Notes: generated by a model not told the origin, from the letters alone. DNA of 64,000 bases from Acidovorax sp. Leaf78 (GCF_001422735.1 NZ_LMLZ01000007.1:84597-148596); one strand, 5' to 3'. Shown: positions 45,821 through 58,003, counted from the stretch's first letter. Numbers and translations are program-made.

Positions 45821-45914
45821 ACGGCGGCAGCAGGCCGTGCACAGGGCGCTGAGCAGGACATCATTTGCAAGCGGCTGTTCGGGGAACCGACCAGCCCTTT
45901 CTTTTTTAAAGCCA

Positions 45915-46814
45915 ATGAAACCCGAACGTCTGGGCCTGGTGGCCTTGCTGGTGGTGACCGTGGTGTGGGGCACCACCTTCCCCGCCATGAAGCTGTTGTC
46001 CGCGCACCTGGATGCACTGCAGATCATCTGGCTGCGTTTTGTCATCGCACTGGTGGTGCTGGCCCCGCTGTGGTGGGGCATGCGGCGCGGCGAGCGGGTG
46101 TGGGGCTGTGCGCTGGGGGTGTTGCTGTTCCTGGCGTTCTGGCTGCAGATCGAGGGGCTGGCGCGCACCAGCAGCAACCGCAATGCGTTCGTGACCGGGC
46201 TCAATGTGCTGGTGGTGCCGCTGATCGCCATGGCCGCGCTGGGGCGCCGTTACGGCTGGGCACTGTGGGCCGCGTGCGCCATGGCGTGTGCCGGCATGGC
46301 CCTGATGTTCCACGAGAACGAGCCCTGGAACCTGGGCGATACGCTGACGCTGGCGAGCACGGTGTTCTACGCGCTGTACATCCTGGCGCTGGAGGCCTGC
46401 GCCAGCCGCACGGCCGCGCACCCGCTGCGGGCCACGCGCATGGCGGCTGCGCAGGCGACGGTGATGGCGCTGGCGTCCACCGCGCTGCTGCTGGGGCGGG
46501 GTGGCGGCATAGGCTGGCTGGAGCAGTCCGCCACACGGCTGCCCACCGATGCCTGGGTGGCCCTGCTGTACCTGGGCCTGCTGGCGAGCGTGGTGGTGGT
46601 GAGCTTGCAGGCCTGGGGCCAGCAGCGGGTGGATGCCATGCGCAGCGCCATCGTCTTCGGGCTGGAGCCGGTGTTTGCCGCGCTCACCGCCTGGGCGCTG
46701 CTGAGTGAGCGGCTGGGGTGGGCGGGCCTTGCCGGCGCGGCGCTCATCGTCGCGGCGCTGGTGTTCAGCCAGCTGGCGCCATCCGCCAACGCGAAGGTGC
46801 GGCCGCCGGCCTGA
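45915..46814 (+). CDS. DMT-superfamily (EamA) transporter
   Basis: A 299-residue inner-membrane protein with ten helices in two EamA repeats. GLVALLVVTVVWGTTFPAMKLL and SNRNAFVTGLNVLVVPLIA in the first repeat, and VDAMRSAIVFGLEPVFAALTAWALLSERLGWAGLAGAALI in the second, are typical. Probable metabolite exporter of unknown substrate. ATG at 45915 fits the first helix; the upstream frame is unlikely. Confidence 0.92.
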   Translation: MKPERLGLVALLVVTVVWGTTFPAMKLLSAHLDALQIIWLRFVIALVVLAPLWWGMRRGERVWGCALGVLLFLAFWLQIEGLARTSSNRNAFVTGLNVLVVPLIAMAALGRRYGWALWAACAMACAGMALMFHENEPWNLGDTLTLASTVFYALYILALEACASRTAAHPLRATRMAAAQATVMALASTALLLGRGGGIGWLEQSATRLPTDAWVALLYLGLLASVVVVSLQAWGQQRVDAMRSAIVFGLEPVFAALTAWALLSERLGWAGLAGAALIVAALVFSQLAPSANAKVRPPA

Positions 46815-46856
46815 AGTCCCACCGCCGGATGCGCTGCAGGCCTCAGTCCACCCCAA

Positions 46857-46935
46857 GCCGCTCGGGCTGAATCTGTCGAAGCCAGGGCGTGCCCCGGGCG
46901 CGCAAGGCTTCGACGAGCTCGGCACGAACGGTTGG
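46857..46935. repeat. Palindromic MITE/REP-like repeat family C, second copy
   Basis: Arms GCTCGGGCTGAATCTGTCGA and GCTTCGACGAGCTCGGCACG flank a GC-rich loop. Located 43 bases after the DMT gene in a convergent gap with mrdA. Confidence 0.7.
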
Positions 46936-46977
46936 GGGATGTGGCATCTGATGGAAGTCGCTCATCAAGCCACACAA

Positions 46978-47044
46978 TTTCAAATCAAACAGCCGCCTAC
47001 CGCTTTCTGGACAAGCGCGGAAAGCTATTAAAACAATAGCAAAT
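46978..47044. repeat. Dispersed repeat family B
   Basis: Reverse-oriented copy ending AGCTATTAAAACAATAGC, in the same convergent gap as the second family C element, about 69 bases beyond the mrdA stop. Confidence 0.75.
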
Positions 47045-47112
47045 CCAATCCCCTGCAACACAGGCGGCAGCCGTTGGGGCTGGTGCCCCCCCTCACACGT
47101 TGGTGCGCTGCG

Positions 47113-49053
47113 TCAGGGCAGCGGCAAGGGCACGTCGGCCGCCCGGCGGGGCTTGCCGATGGGGGCGGAGGCCAGACCCTTCTGCACGGCGGCGATGTCT
47201 TCTTCGCTGGGGTAGTCGCCCTGCAGCCAGTAATCGAACACACGGCGCGCGATGGGCGCGGCATGCGCTGCGCCAAAGCCCGAGTTCTCCACGATCACCG
47301 CAAGGGCGATGCTGGGCGCCTCGGCAGGGGCGTAGGCAGCAAACAGCGAGTGGTCGCGCTGGTGCTCTTCGAGCGCCTTGGCGTTGTACTTCACGTTCTG
47401 GCCCAGGCTGACCGCCTGCGCCGTGCCCGTCTTGCCCGCCGAGGTGTAGGGTGCGCCGGCAAACACGCGCGTGCCGGTGCCGCCCTTGTTCACGCCCACC
47501 AGGGCGTTGCGCACGATCTCCACGTTCTTGGGGGAATAGCCCAGGTTCTCGCCCGGGGGCTGCACGATCTCGGTCACCACGCCGGTGACCGAGTTCTTGA
47601 TGGCCTTGGCCAGGTGGGGGCGGTAGCGAGTGCCGCCGTTGGCCAGCGTGGCCTCGGCCAGCGCGAGCTGCAGCATGGTGAAGTTGTTGTAGCCCTGCCC
47701 GATGCCCAGGGACACGGTCTCACCCGGGAACCAGCGCTTCATGTCGGCGCGCTTGTAGGTGTTGCGCTTCCACTCGGTGCTGGGCAGCGTGCCGCGCACT
47801 TCACCGTTCAGGTCGATCCCCGTGCTCTGGCCAAAGCCCAGCGGTTTCATGAAGTCGTGGATGGCGTCCACGCCCATCTCGACGGCCAGCGAATAGAAGT
47901 AGGTGTTGCTCGAGAACTGGATGGCGCGGTGCATGTCCACCCCGCCCAGGCCGCCTTCGTGGCTGCGGAAGGTGTGGCCACCAAACGTGTACGAGCCCGG
48001 GTCGTTCACCACCAGGCTGGGCGAGCGCTTGCCCAGCTGCAGGGCCGCCAGCGCCATGAAGGGCTTGTACGTGGAGCCCGGTGGGTACGTGCCGCGCAGT
48101 GCGCGGTTGAGCAGGGGCTTGTCGATGGATTCGTTGAGCGCCGCCCAGTTCTCCACGTCGATGCCTTCGACAAAGAGGTTGGGGTCGAACGTGGGCTTGC
48201 TCACCAGCGCCAGGATCTCGCCGTTGCGCGGGTCGATGGCGACCAGCGCGCCGCGGCGGCTGCCGTAGAGCTCTTCGATGAGTTTCTGCAGCTTGATGTC
48301 GATGGACAGCATCACGCTGTCGCCGGGCGTGGCCGCGTGGCTCGACAGCTTGCGCACCGCGCGGCCGCCGGCCGATGTCTCCATCTGCTCGACACCGGTG
48401 GTGCCGTGCAGCGACGACTCGAAGCTTTGTTCGACCCCGAGCTTGCCGATGTACTCGGTGCCCCGGTAATTGGCCTCGTCTTCCGAGTCCTGGATGCGCG
48501 CCTTTTCCGGCTGGTTGATGCGGCCGATGTAGCCGACGGCGTGGGCGCCTACTTCGCCCATCGGGTAGTTGCGAAACAACCGCGCCTTGATGTCCACGCC
48601 CGGAAAGCGATAGCGCTGCGCGGTGAAGCGCGCGACCTCCTGGTCCGTAAGGCGTGTGCGGATGGGCAGGGATTCGAAGTTGCGCGACTCTTCCATCAGC
48701 CGCTTGAAGCGGCGGCGGTCGCGCGTCTGGATGTCCACGATCTTGGCCAGCTCGTCGATGGTCTCATCGAGCACGCCCGCGCGCGAGGGCGTGATCTCCA
48801 GCGTGTAGGCCGAGTAGTTGGTAGCCAGCACCACACCGTTGCGGTCCAGGATGAGCCCCCGGTTCGGCACGATGGGCACGACCGCCGTGCGGTTGCTCTC
48901 GGCCTGCGCGGCCAGGTCGTCATGGCGGACCACCTGCAGATACACCAGCCGCGACACCACCAGGCCGAACGCGAACAGCACCACCAGCCCAATGATGAAC
49001 GCCCGCAGCCGAAACCGCGATGCGTCGGCTTCGCTGTTGCGCAGCTCAGTCAT
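47113..49053 (-). CDS. mrdA: Penicillin-binding protein 2
   Basis: Class B transpeptidase of the rod elongation complex, 646 residues. N-terminal membrane helix (about 18-40), pedestal domain, then the transpeptidase: SxxK STYK (327-330), SSN (381-383) and KTG (541-543). It acts in the periplasm with RodA and MreBCD. It is last in the mreB-mreC-mreD-mrdA run. No rodA follows: the next gene is a convergent DMT transporter, so rodA must be elsewhere. Confidence 0.95.
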   Translation of the reverse strand: MTELRNSEADASRFRLRAFIIGLVVLFAFGLVVSRLVYLQVVRHDDLAAQAESNRTAVVPIVPNRGLILDRNGVVLATNYSAYTLEITPSRAGVLDETIDELAKIVDIQTRDRRRFKRLMEESRNFESLPIRTRLTDQEVARFTAQRYRFPGVDIKARLFRNYPMGEVGAHAVGYIGRINQPEKARIQDSEDEANYRGTEYIGKLGVEQSFESSLHGTTGVEQMETSAGGRAVRKLSSHAATPGDSVMLSIDIKLQKLIEELYGSRRGALVAIDPRNGEILALVSKPTFDPNLFVEGIDVENWAALNESIDKPLLNRALRGTYPPGSTYKPFMALAALQLGKRSPSLVVNDPGSYTFGGHTFRSHEGGLGGVDMHRAIQFSSNTYFYSLAVEMGVDAIHDFMKPLGFGQSTGIDLNGEVRGTLPSTEWKRNTYKRADMKRWFPGETVSLGIGQGYNNFTMLQLALAEATLANGGTRYRPHLAKAIKNSVTGVVTEIVQPPGENLGYSPKNVEIVRNALVGVNKGGTGTRVFAGAPYTSAGKTGTAQAVSLGQNVKYNAKALEEHQRDHSLFAAYAPAEAPSIALAVIVENSGFGAAHAAPIARRVFDYWLQGDYPSEEDIAAVQKGLASAPIGKPRRAADVPLPLP

Positions 49054-49074
49054 GGCTGAACTCCATGCGCCTGC

Positions 49075-49180
49075 TGCCCGTGAAACCAGTCCCGCACAGG
49101 CCAGTGCCGCAAAACTGACTTTGCCAAGCTATAGGTGGCGTCCAGAGGAAGGATGGCAAGCGGCTCAGGAGAGGCTTCAT
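49075..49180 (-). repeat. Degenerate dispersed repeat family A between mreD and mrdA
   Basis: An eroded copy (CCACCTATAGC... instead of GGTGGCGTCC, TCAGGAGAGGCTTC end) directly upstream of mrdA, next to a better copy at 49205. Confidence 0.6.
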
Positions 49181-49204
49181 TGCGCGGCGCAGCGCCCGCA
49201 AGCG

Positions 49205-49306
49205 CACGGCCCAGGCCAGTGCCACCGTGGAACTGGCTTTGCCAGGCCACGGGTGGCGTCCCCCTCCCGAAGGAGAGGGGGAAGGCGCGAAGCGACTCAG
49301 GGGGAG
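49205..49306 (-). repeat. Dispersed repeat family A, 3' of mreD
   Basis: Well-preserved copy. Its CTGAGTCGCTTCGCGCC box begins about 6 bases after the mreD stop. It lies within the mre-mrdA operon. Confidence 0.85.
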
Positions 49307-49311
49307 CTTCA

Positions 49312-49830
49312 TCACAACGGCCGGTTCTGATCACGGTCCGGCGGCCGACGCTGCGGCGCCAGCAGCACCCAGCTGGCCAGCGGCCACAGCAGCGCCTCGA
49401 TCAGCGGCGCCAGAAAGCTCCACAAACCGGGGAAGATGCCCCCCGCCGCCATGCGCAGCAAAAGCTCGATCGCATGCGCCAGCGCAAACAGCGGCAGCAC
49501 CTGCAGCGCCTGCGACGGTACGCTGAACCACAGCAGGCGGCGGTGGACGGCTATGGCGCCGAACGACAGCACGGTGTACGACAGCGCATGCTGGCCCAGC
49601 AGCGCCGACTGGCTCACGTCCATGCACAGGCCCAGCAAGAATGCCACGCCCATGCCGATGCGCAGCGGCTGGTGCACGCCCCAGAAGACCAGCAGCACCA
49701 TGAGCAGGTCGGGCGTCCAGACGATGCGGCCGAGCGGCAGCATGTTGACCGCCAGGCCCACGGCCAGGCTGACGCCGATGAACACCGGGTTGACCGGCAG
49801 CAGCAAGGGCTCGCCGCGCGGCATGATCAT
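49312..49830 (-). CDS. mreD: Rod shape-determining protein MreD
   Basis: Inner-membrane protein of 172 residues with five or six helices; links MreBC to the cell-wall synthesis machinery. Pattern NPVFIGVSLAVGLAVNMLPLGRIVWTPDLLMVLLVFWGVHQPLRIGMGVAFLLGLCMDVSQSALLGQ matches MreD. It lies between mreC and mrdA on the minus strand, in the expected order. Confidence 0.93.
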   Translation of the reverse strand: MIMPRGEPLLLPVNPVFIGVSLAVGLAVNMLPLGRIVWTPDLLMVLLVFWGVHQPLRIGMGVAFLLGLCMDVSQSALLGQHALSYTVLSFGAIAVHRRLLWFSVPSQALQVLPLFALAHAIELLLRMAAGGIFPGLWSFLAPLIEALLWPLASWVLLAPQRRPPDRDQNRPL

Positions 49831-49933
49831 GGCGTGGGGCCTTTCAGAAATTGCAGCAGTGTGTCCGCCGGGGCGCATGGCCAGGGCAATGCCACGGGTC
49901 GGACGCTTGCGTGTTGCAGCATCAGCATCGTCG

Positions 49934-50857
49934 TCATCCCTTGCGCGTGCCGCGTTTGGCCGGCACCGGGTGGGCGGGCTCGGGCCGGGGCAGTACGTTG
50001 TCGGCCAGCGGCTTGAGCACCACCACATGGCGCGCGCCCTGCACCTGCGCCAGCGGCACGCAGTAGATGCGTGCGAAGGCCGAGTCGGCCCGGCGCTCCA
50101 CACGCACGACCTTGGCCACGGGCAAGCCCGAGGGGTAGAGCCCGTCCACACCGCTGGTGGTGAGCAGGTCGTCCTCGCGCACATCGGCGTTGGCGGGCAT
50201 GAAGCGCAGCTCCATCCCACCGCCGTGGCCCGCCACCGGGTCGCCGTAGGCCACGCCGCGCGCGCCGGTCCGGATGTTCAGCACAGGGATGGCTTGGTCG
50301 CGGTCGACCAGCAGCGTGACCTCGCTCACCAGCGGGAACACCCGCGTGACCTGGCCCAGCACACCGGCCTCGTCCATCACGGGCGAGCCCAGCTCCACGC
50401 CGCCCATCTGGCCGCGGTCGAGCACCACGCGGCGGGTGTACGGGTCGGCGGTGTCGTAGATCACCTCGGCCGCCTGGGCCGGCGTTTCGAGCCGCTCGCG
50501 CAGCGCCAGCAGTTGCCGCAGGCGCGTGTTTTCCAGCGCCAGCTGCTCGGCCTGGGTGGCGCGCTGGCCCATGACGGTCATCTTCTTGCGCGCGTCGTCC
50601 AGCTCTTGCTGTGCCGTGGTCAGCGACTGAAAATAGTCCGAGCTGTGGCCGGCCATCTCCACCGGCTTGAGCATGAGCCACTGCACGGGGTACAGCACCG
50701 TGCCCACCGCCTGCCGGAAAGGCCCGGTGAGCTGAAAGCGAGCGTCGGCCACCATGAGAAACAGCGCCAAAGCGCTGTAGACGGCCAAACGCGACAGGGC
50801 CGAAGGGCCTTGCTTGAAGAAGGGGGGAGCGCTGCGCTCGAGGGTACCCAGAGGCAT
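49934..50857 (-). CDS. mreC: Rod shape-determining protein MreC
   Basis: Bitopic inner-membrane protein of 307 residues with a periplasmic beta-barrel domain that binds PBP2. N-terminal helix (about 22-38), coiled coil (about 75-115, TTAQQELDDARKKMTVMGQRATQAEQLALENTRLRQLL), then VIYDTADPYTRRVVLDRG and VMDEAGVLGQVTRVFPLVSEVTLLVDRDQAIPV. The coiled-coil plus barrel layout is typical. Family A repeat separates it from mreB. Confidence 0.95.
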   Translation of the reverse strand: MPLGTLERSAPPFFKQGPSALSRLAVYSALALFLMVADARFQLTGPFRQAVGTVLYPVQWLMLKPVEMAGHSSDYFQSLTTAQQELDDARKKMTVMGQRATQAEQLALENTRLRQLLALRERLETPAQAAEVIYDTADPYTRRVVLDRGQMGGVELGSPVMDEAGVLGQVTRVFPLVSEVTLLVDRDQAIPVLNIRTGARGVAYGDPVAGHGGGMELRFMPANADVREDDLLTTSGVDGLYPSGLPVAKVVRVERRADSAFARIYCVPLAQVQGARHVVVLKPLADNVLPRPEPAHPVPAKRGTRKG

Positions 50858-50909
50858 GTCAGTGATTCATAGCGCTGTGCGCCAGCCCCCCGGCCTACGA
50901 ACCTGGCGA

Positions 50910-51026
50910 GATCAACGCCAGTGCACCCGCAGAACTGGCTTTGCCAGGCTGCTGGGTGCGTCCCCCTGCCCGCAGCGCACGGCGCTGCGAGAGCGGGGAG
51001 AAGCCGCGAAGCGACTCAGGGGGGAG
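50910..51026 (-). repeat. Dispersed repeat family A, 3' of mreB
   Basis: Copy with internal GCGCACGGCGCTGCG palindrome. Its box starts about 6 bases after the mreB stop, between mreB and mreC. Confidence 0.8.
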
Positions 51027-51031
51027 TGCCA

Positions 51032-52075
<1,044 letters not shown>

Positions 52076-52291
52076 TCAAAAATCCTCTCAGGCACGGCAT
52101 GCACGTCGGCCTGCCATCGCCGGGTGTGTCAGGGAATAGTGGGGGTCAAATATCGCTTTTTTCGCACAATGACCGGCTGAAAAGAGGGTATTGCGGCAAA
52201 GCCGGGATAATACCCGATCCCCTGTGAATAACTCCCCCCGGCGCGGCGTGGATCACAGCTTTACTTCTGGTTTCTCTAGATTCTCCTCCCT

Positions 52292-52591
52292 ATGGCACTG
52301 ACCCCCCAGGACATCGGCCGCATTGCCAATTTGGCGCGGCTTGAGCTGACACCCTCCGAAAGTGAGCGCATGCTGACCCAGCTCAATGGCTTCTTCGACA
52401 TCGTGGAGAAGATGCGGGCTGTGGATACATCGGGCGTGGCACCTCTGGCGCACCCCGTGGCGGCCATTCAGGACGTGGCCCTGCGCCTGCGCGACGACGT
52501 GGCCAGCGAGCCCAACCAGCGCGAAGCCAATCAGAAGAGCGCCCCTGCCGTGGAGCGCGGCCTGTTCCTCGTTCCCAAAGTGATCGAGTAA
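52292..52591 (+). CDS. gatC: Asp/Glu-tRNA amidotransferase subunit C
   Basis: Small stabilising subunit of GatCAB, which converts Glu-tRNA(Gln) and Asp-tRNA(Asn) to the amidated forms. 99 residues; [19 protein letters not shown] and the DxV region [19 protein letters not shown] are typical. Precedes gatA by 11 bases. Confidence 0.95.
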   Translation: MALTPQDIGRIANLARLELTPSESERMLTQLNGFFDIVEKMRAVDTSGVAPLAHPVAAIQDVALRLRDDVASEPNQREANQKSAPAVERGLFLVPKVIE

Positions 52592-52602
52592 GGAAGGCCC
52601 GC

Positions 52603-54105
<1,503 letters not shown>

Positions 54106-54106
54106 C

Positions 54107-55573
54107 ATGACGACGACCCCCAAATTGATCCACGGCTACGAAGTCGTCATCGGCTTCGAGACCCACACCCAGCTTGCCACGCAGAGCAAGATCTTCAGCC
54201 GCTCGCCCACGGCCTTCGGCGCGGAGCCCAACACCCAGGCATCGCCGGTGGACCTGGCGCTGCCCGGCACGCTGCCGGTGATGAACCGCGAAGCGGTGGT
54301 CTGCGCTATCAAATTAGGACTGGCTCTGGGCTCCCACATTGCGCAGAAGAGCATTTTTGCCCGCAAGAACTACTTCTACCCCGACCTGCCCAAGGGCTAC
54401 CAGATCAGCCAGTTCGAGATCCCGGTCGTGCAGGGCGGCGAAGTGCAGTTCTTTCTGGGCGATGAGAAACGAACCGTGCGCCTGGTGCGTGCTCACCTGG
54501 AAGAAGATGCCGGCAAGTCCCTGCACGAGGACTCAGCACTCGGAGGTGGGGGTCAGTCCGGCATCGACCTGAACCGCGCCGGCACGCCCCTGCTGGAGAT
54601 CGTGACGGAGCCCGACATGAGCTCGAGCGAAGAGGCCGTGGCCTACGCCAAGGAGTTGCACAAGATCGTGACCTGGATCGGCATCTGCGACGGCAACATG
54701 CAGGAGGGCTCGTTCCGCTGCGACGCCAACGTCTCGGTGCGCAAGCCGGGCCAGCCCCTAGGCACGCGCCGCGAGATCAAGAACCTGAACAGCTTCAAGT
54801 TCATGCAGCAGGCGATCGACTACGAGATCCGCTGGCAGATCGAGGAGATCGAAGACGGCCGCGCGATCCAGCAGGCCACCGTGCTGTTCGACCCCGACAC
54901 GGGCGAGACGCGTGCGATGCGCACCAAGGAAGACGCGGCCGACTACCGGTACTTCCCGGACCCGGACCTGCCGCCGCTGTGCATCTCGCAAGCCTGGATC
55001 GATGAGCAGCGCGCTCTGATGGCCGAGCTGCCGCGCACCATGGCGGCGCGCTTCGTGGCGGACTATGGCCTGCCCGAGTACGACGCCACGACCCTCACGC
55101 AGAGCAAGGCCATGGCCGCGTATTTCGAGGCCGCGGCCAAGGCCTGTGGCCAGGCCAAGCTGGCCAGCAACTGGATCATGGGCGAGGTGTCGCGCCGCCT
55201 GAACATGGTGGAGACCGGCATCGAGCAGGCGCCGGTATCGTCGGCCCAGCTGGCCGCGCTGATCGCGCGCATTGCCGACGGCACCATCTCCAACAACGCG
55301 GCCAAGCAGGTGTTCGACGCGCTGTGGACCGGTGACGGCCACGAGGTGGATGCCGTGATCGAGGCCAAGGGCCTCAAGCAGATGAACGACACCGGCGCGC
55401 TGGAGGCAATCATCGACGAAGTCATCGCTGCCAACGCAGACAACGTCGCCCAGTTCCGCGCAGGCAAGGACAAGGCTTTCAATGCGCTGGTCGGCCAGAT
55501 CATGAAGGCCAGCAAGGGCAAGGCGAACCCCCAGCAGGTCAACGACGTGCTGCGCGCCAAGCTGGCAGGCTGA
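54107..55573 (+). CDS. gatB: Asp/Glu-tRNA amidotransferase subunit B
   Basis: tRNA-binding and kinase subunit of GatCAB, 488 residues. Starts at the ATG at 54107, one base after the gatA stop, giving the family N-terminus [25 protein letters not shown]. Catalytic cradle (about 1-300) with [20 protein letters not shown] and the C-terminal YqeY-like tail (about 340-488) ending [15 protein letters not shown]. The following strong terminator ends the operon. Confidence 0.97.
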   Translation: MTTTPKLIHGYEVVIGFETHTQLATQSKIFSRSPTAFGAEPNTQASPVDLALPGTLPVMNREAVVCAIKLGLALGSHIAQKSIFARKNYFYPDLPKGYQISQFEIPVVQGGEVQFFLGDEKRTVRLVRAHLEEDAGKSLHEDSALGGGGQSGIDLNRAGTPLLEIVTEPDMSSSEEAVAYAKELHKIVTWIGICDGNMQEGSFRCDANVSVRKPGQPLGTRREIKNLNSFKFMQQAIDYEIRWQIEEIEDGRAIQQATVLFDPDTGETRAMRTKEDAADYRYFPDPDLPPLCISQAWIDEQRALMAELPRTMAARFVADYGLPEYDATTLTQSKAMAAYFEAAAKACGQAKLASNWIMGEVSRRLNMVETGIEQAPVSSAQLAALIARIADGTISNNAAKQVFDALWTGDGHEVDAVIEAKGLKQMNDTGALEAIIDEVIAANADNVAQFRAGKDKAFNALVGQIMKASKGKANPQQVNDVLRAKLAG

Positions 55574-55620
55574 ACGAGCAACTTGGGGGGAAAACACTCC
55601 CCCGGCTTGCAGCAACGAAA

Positions 55621-55644
55621 AAGGGGCAGTACGCCCCTTTTTTT
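55621..55644 (+). terminator. Rho-independent terminator after gatB
   Basis: AAGGGGC and GCCCCTT pair around a 4 to 5-nt loop and are followed by eight Ts, about 48 bases after the gatB stop. Confidence 0.85.
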
Positions 55645-55697
55645 GTGCCATCGCCCCGCTGCGCGCAGGCCGGCTACAAGCTCTTTGAATCTACCGC

Positions 55698-56396
55698 CTA
55701 GCGTGACGCCGCAGGCGCAGCAAGCTCTCCTGCGCCGGTGGCCGCAGGTGCCAGTACAGGCGCTCGCTGCGATTCCCACAGCTTGCGAAGCAGCGCCAGC
55801 TCGGTATCGAAGCGCTGGTGCACCCGGCGCTTTTCCTGGTCCTGCCCGGCCAGAAAGCGTTGCTGCTCGGCAATGCTGTCTTCGTTTTCGGCGATCTTGC
55901 GGCGCAGTGTCATGGGCGCCTTGTTGGGGTCCTTCTTGTAGAACTCCATTTCGGTATCGAAGCCTTTGCGCTGCTGCTTGAGTTCGGCAATGCGCTTTTC
56001 TGCCGTGGCCGTGACGTCGTCCACCAGCTGGATGGCGGCGGCGCGCTCGACGTCGTGGGTGGCCTTGTCGGGGTAGCGGGCCGTGAGCACGCGCTCTCGG
56101 CGGCGCTCCTCGACGACACGGGCGCGCTCTTCGGCCTCCTTGCGGCGCTGCACTTCCTGGGCCGCACGCTCGTTCTCCGTGAGCGACGGGCCGATCTGGC
56201 GGCGGACCGTACCCGAAGGGCTCAATTCGCGCTGCTCACGGTCCAGGCACTCTGGAATGGGCCGGTCCGCCGTGAGCTTGCGTCCATTGCGGTCGACGCA
56301 GGTGTAGATACCGCCCGGCTGCGGTTGCGCGCGCGCGGCCTCCGAACCCAACATGGCACACATCACCGCCCCAACGGTCCACGCCAACCTGCTCAA
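55698..56396 (-). CDS. DUF4124 domain protein
   Basis: A 232-residue exported protein. Signal peptide (about 1-23), then a DUF4124 domain (GGIYTCVDRNGRKLTADRPIPECLDREQRELSPSG) with two cysteines that probably bond, and a long charged coiled coil (about 75-215). The function of DUF4124 is unknown. It is convergent with the gatCAB operon. Confidence 0.85.
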   Translation of the reverse strand: MSRLAWTVGAVMCAMLGSEAARAQPQPGGIYTCVDRNGRKLTADRPIPECLDREQRELSPSGTVRRQIGPSLTENERAAQEVQRRKEAEERARVVEERRRERVLTARYPDKATHDVERAAAIQLVDDVTATAEKRIAELKQQRKGFDTEMEFYKKDPNKAPMTLRRKIAENEDSIAEQQRFLAGQDQEKRRVHQRFDTELALLRKLWESQRAPVLAPAATGAGELAAPAASR

Positions 56397-56401
56397 GTCA
56401 T

Positions 56402-57100
56402 TTACCTCTCATTGACGCCGTACCGCTGGCGGTACGCCAGCACATTCTCATGATGGGAACGCATCCCCTCCCCCCCGTTATGCGAGAGATACAGCAATAA
56501 GTCTGCCAGCCGCGCAATGGTGCACACCTGCATGCCCAGTTGCTGGCGCACATACTGGACCGCGCTGTGGTCCACGTCCTGGCCATTCTCGGTGGCTTTC
56601 TCCTGCCGGTCCAGCGCAATAGCTACCGCGTGCGGGGTGGCACCGGCTGCGCGGATGATGGCGATCGACTCGCGCGCTGCCGTGCCGGCGGACATCACAT
56701 CGTCCACGATGAGCACGCGGCCCTTTAGCGGCGCCCCCACCAGGGTGCCGCCCTCGCCGTGGTCCTTGGCCTCCTTGCGGTTGTACGCAAAAGGCACGTT
56801 GCGACCCAGCCGCGCCAGCTCCACGGCCACAGTGGCGGCCAGCGGTATGCCCTTGTAGGCCGGACCGAAAACCATGTCGAATTCGATGCCGCTGGCGATC
56901 AGGGCTTTTGCATAGAATTCGGCCAGCCGGCCCATCTTGCTGCCGTCGTCGAACAGCCCCGCATTGAAGAAATACGGGCTCAGGCGGCCGGCCTTGGTCT
57001 TGAACTCGCCGAAGCGCAGCACACCCGATTCGACGGCAAAACGTACAAAATCCTGTGCCAGCTCGCCTTGGCCATCTTTTTGTGCGCCAACATCCACCAT
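56402..57100 (-). CDS. pyrE: Orotate phosphoribosyltransferase
   Basis: Transfers a phosphoribosyl group from PRPP to orotate in pyrimidine synthesis; cytoplasmic. 232 residues. PRPP motif VLIVDDVMSAGTA, FFNAGLFDDG for orotate binding, and AYNRKEAKDHGEGG loop. The start at 57100 has AAGGA 7 bases upstream on the minus strand. Its start codon overlaps the divergent xth start by two bases (CCATGG). Confidence 0.95.
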   Translation of the reverse strand: MVDVGAQKDGQGELAQDFVRFAVESGVLRFGEFKTKAGRLSPYFFNAGLFDDGSKMGRLAEFYAKALIASGIEFDMVFGPAYKGIPLAATVAVELARLGRNVPFAYNRKEAKDHGEGGTLVGAPLKGRVLIVDDVMSAGTAARESIAIIRAAGATPHAVAIALDRQEKATENGQDVDHSAVQYVRQQLGMQVCTIARLADLLLYLSHNGGEGMRSHHENVLAYRQRYGVNER

Positions 57101-57914
57101 GGGAAAATCCTTGTTCAAATTAATCAGCCTCAATCTCAATGGCATCCGCTCGGCCACCAGCAAAGGCGTGGAAAGCTGGATGGCAGCCACGCGGCCGGAT
57201 TGTATTTGCGTGCAGGAAGTCAAAGCCCAGGCGGCCGACATTGCCAACCGCTTCGAACGCGTGGCGGACCTGCAGGGGCATTTTCACTTCGCGCAGAAAA
57301 AGGGCTATTCCGGCGTGGGTATCTACACGCGCCACGAGCCCTCGGATGTGGTCGTGGGCTATGGCTCGACCGAGTTCGACGCCGAGGGCCGCTATGTGGA
57401 ACTGCGCTTTGACACGCCCGCGCGCAAGCTCTCCATCATCAGCGCTTACTTCCCCAGCGGCTCGTCGGGTGAAGAACGGCAACTGGCCAAGTTCCGCTTC
57501 CTGGCGGAGTTCCACCCCCATCTCATGCGCACCAAGGGCGAACGCGATTTCATCCTGTGTGGCGACATCAACATCGCCCACCAGCAGATCGACCTGAAAA
57601 ACTGGCGCAGCAACCAGAAAAACAGCGGCTTCCTGCCCGAAGAACGTGCGTGGATGACAAAGTTGTTACACACAACTGATGAAGGCGGCGGCTTGATCGA
57701 CGTTTACCGTCAGTTACAACCTACCGCCACGGACACTGCCTACACCTGGTGGAGCAATCGCGGCCAGGCGTATGCGAACAATGTGGGGTGGCGTCTGGAC
57801 TACCACTTGGCCTCTCCGGCCCTGGCGGAGAAGGCGCTGACAGCGACCATCTACAAGGACGTGAAGTTCAGCGACCATGCGCCGCTGACGATCGACTACG
57901 ACTTCGAACTTTGA
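57099..57914 (+). CDS. xth: Exodeoxyribonuclease III
   Basis: AP endonuclease and 3'-5' exonuclease of base excision repair. 271 residues from the ATG at 57099; a TTG at 57111 would give the more usual short N-terminus (LFKLISLNLNGIRSA) and 267 residues. Motifs: QEVKAQ (catalytic Glu), GYGSTEFDAEGRYVEL, CGDINIAHQQIDL, and FSDHAPLTIDYDFEL at the C-terminus. The last 39 codons differ from the neighbouring remnant at 60922, so they appear to be an acquired replacement. The defence gene starts 90 bases downstream. Confidence 0.93.
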   Translation: MGKSLFKLISLNLNGIRSATSKGVESWMAATRPDCICVQEVKAQAADIANRFERVADLQGHFHFAQKKGYSGVGIYTRHEPSDVVVGYGSTEFDAEGRYVELRFDTPARKLSIISAYFPSGSSGEERQLAKFRFLAEFHPHLMRTKGERDFILCGDINIAHQQIDLKNWRSNQKNSGFLPEERAWMTKLLHTTDEGGGLIDVYRQLQPTATDTAYTWWSNRGQAYANNVGWRLDYHLASPALAEKALTATIYKDVKFSDHAPLTIDYDFEL

Positions 57915-58003
57915 CTAGCAGCCTCGATGGCTTCATTCACCTTAGATAATCGATCCGCAATGGCTGCCGGCCTGGCATTGTGGAACGACCATGGGACAAG
58001 AAG

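Noticed and set aside
54307-54330. Possible family B arm in gatB (GCTATCAAATTAGGACTGG)
   Set aside because: Too short, and it encodes conserved GatB residues, so similarity is probably chance.
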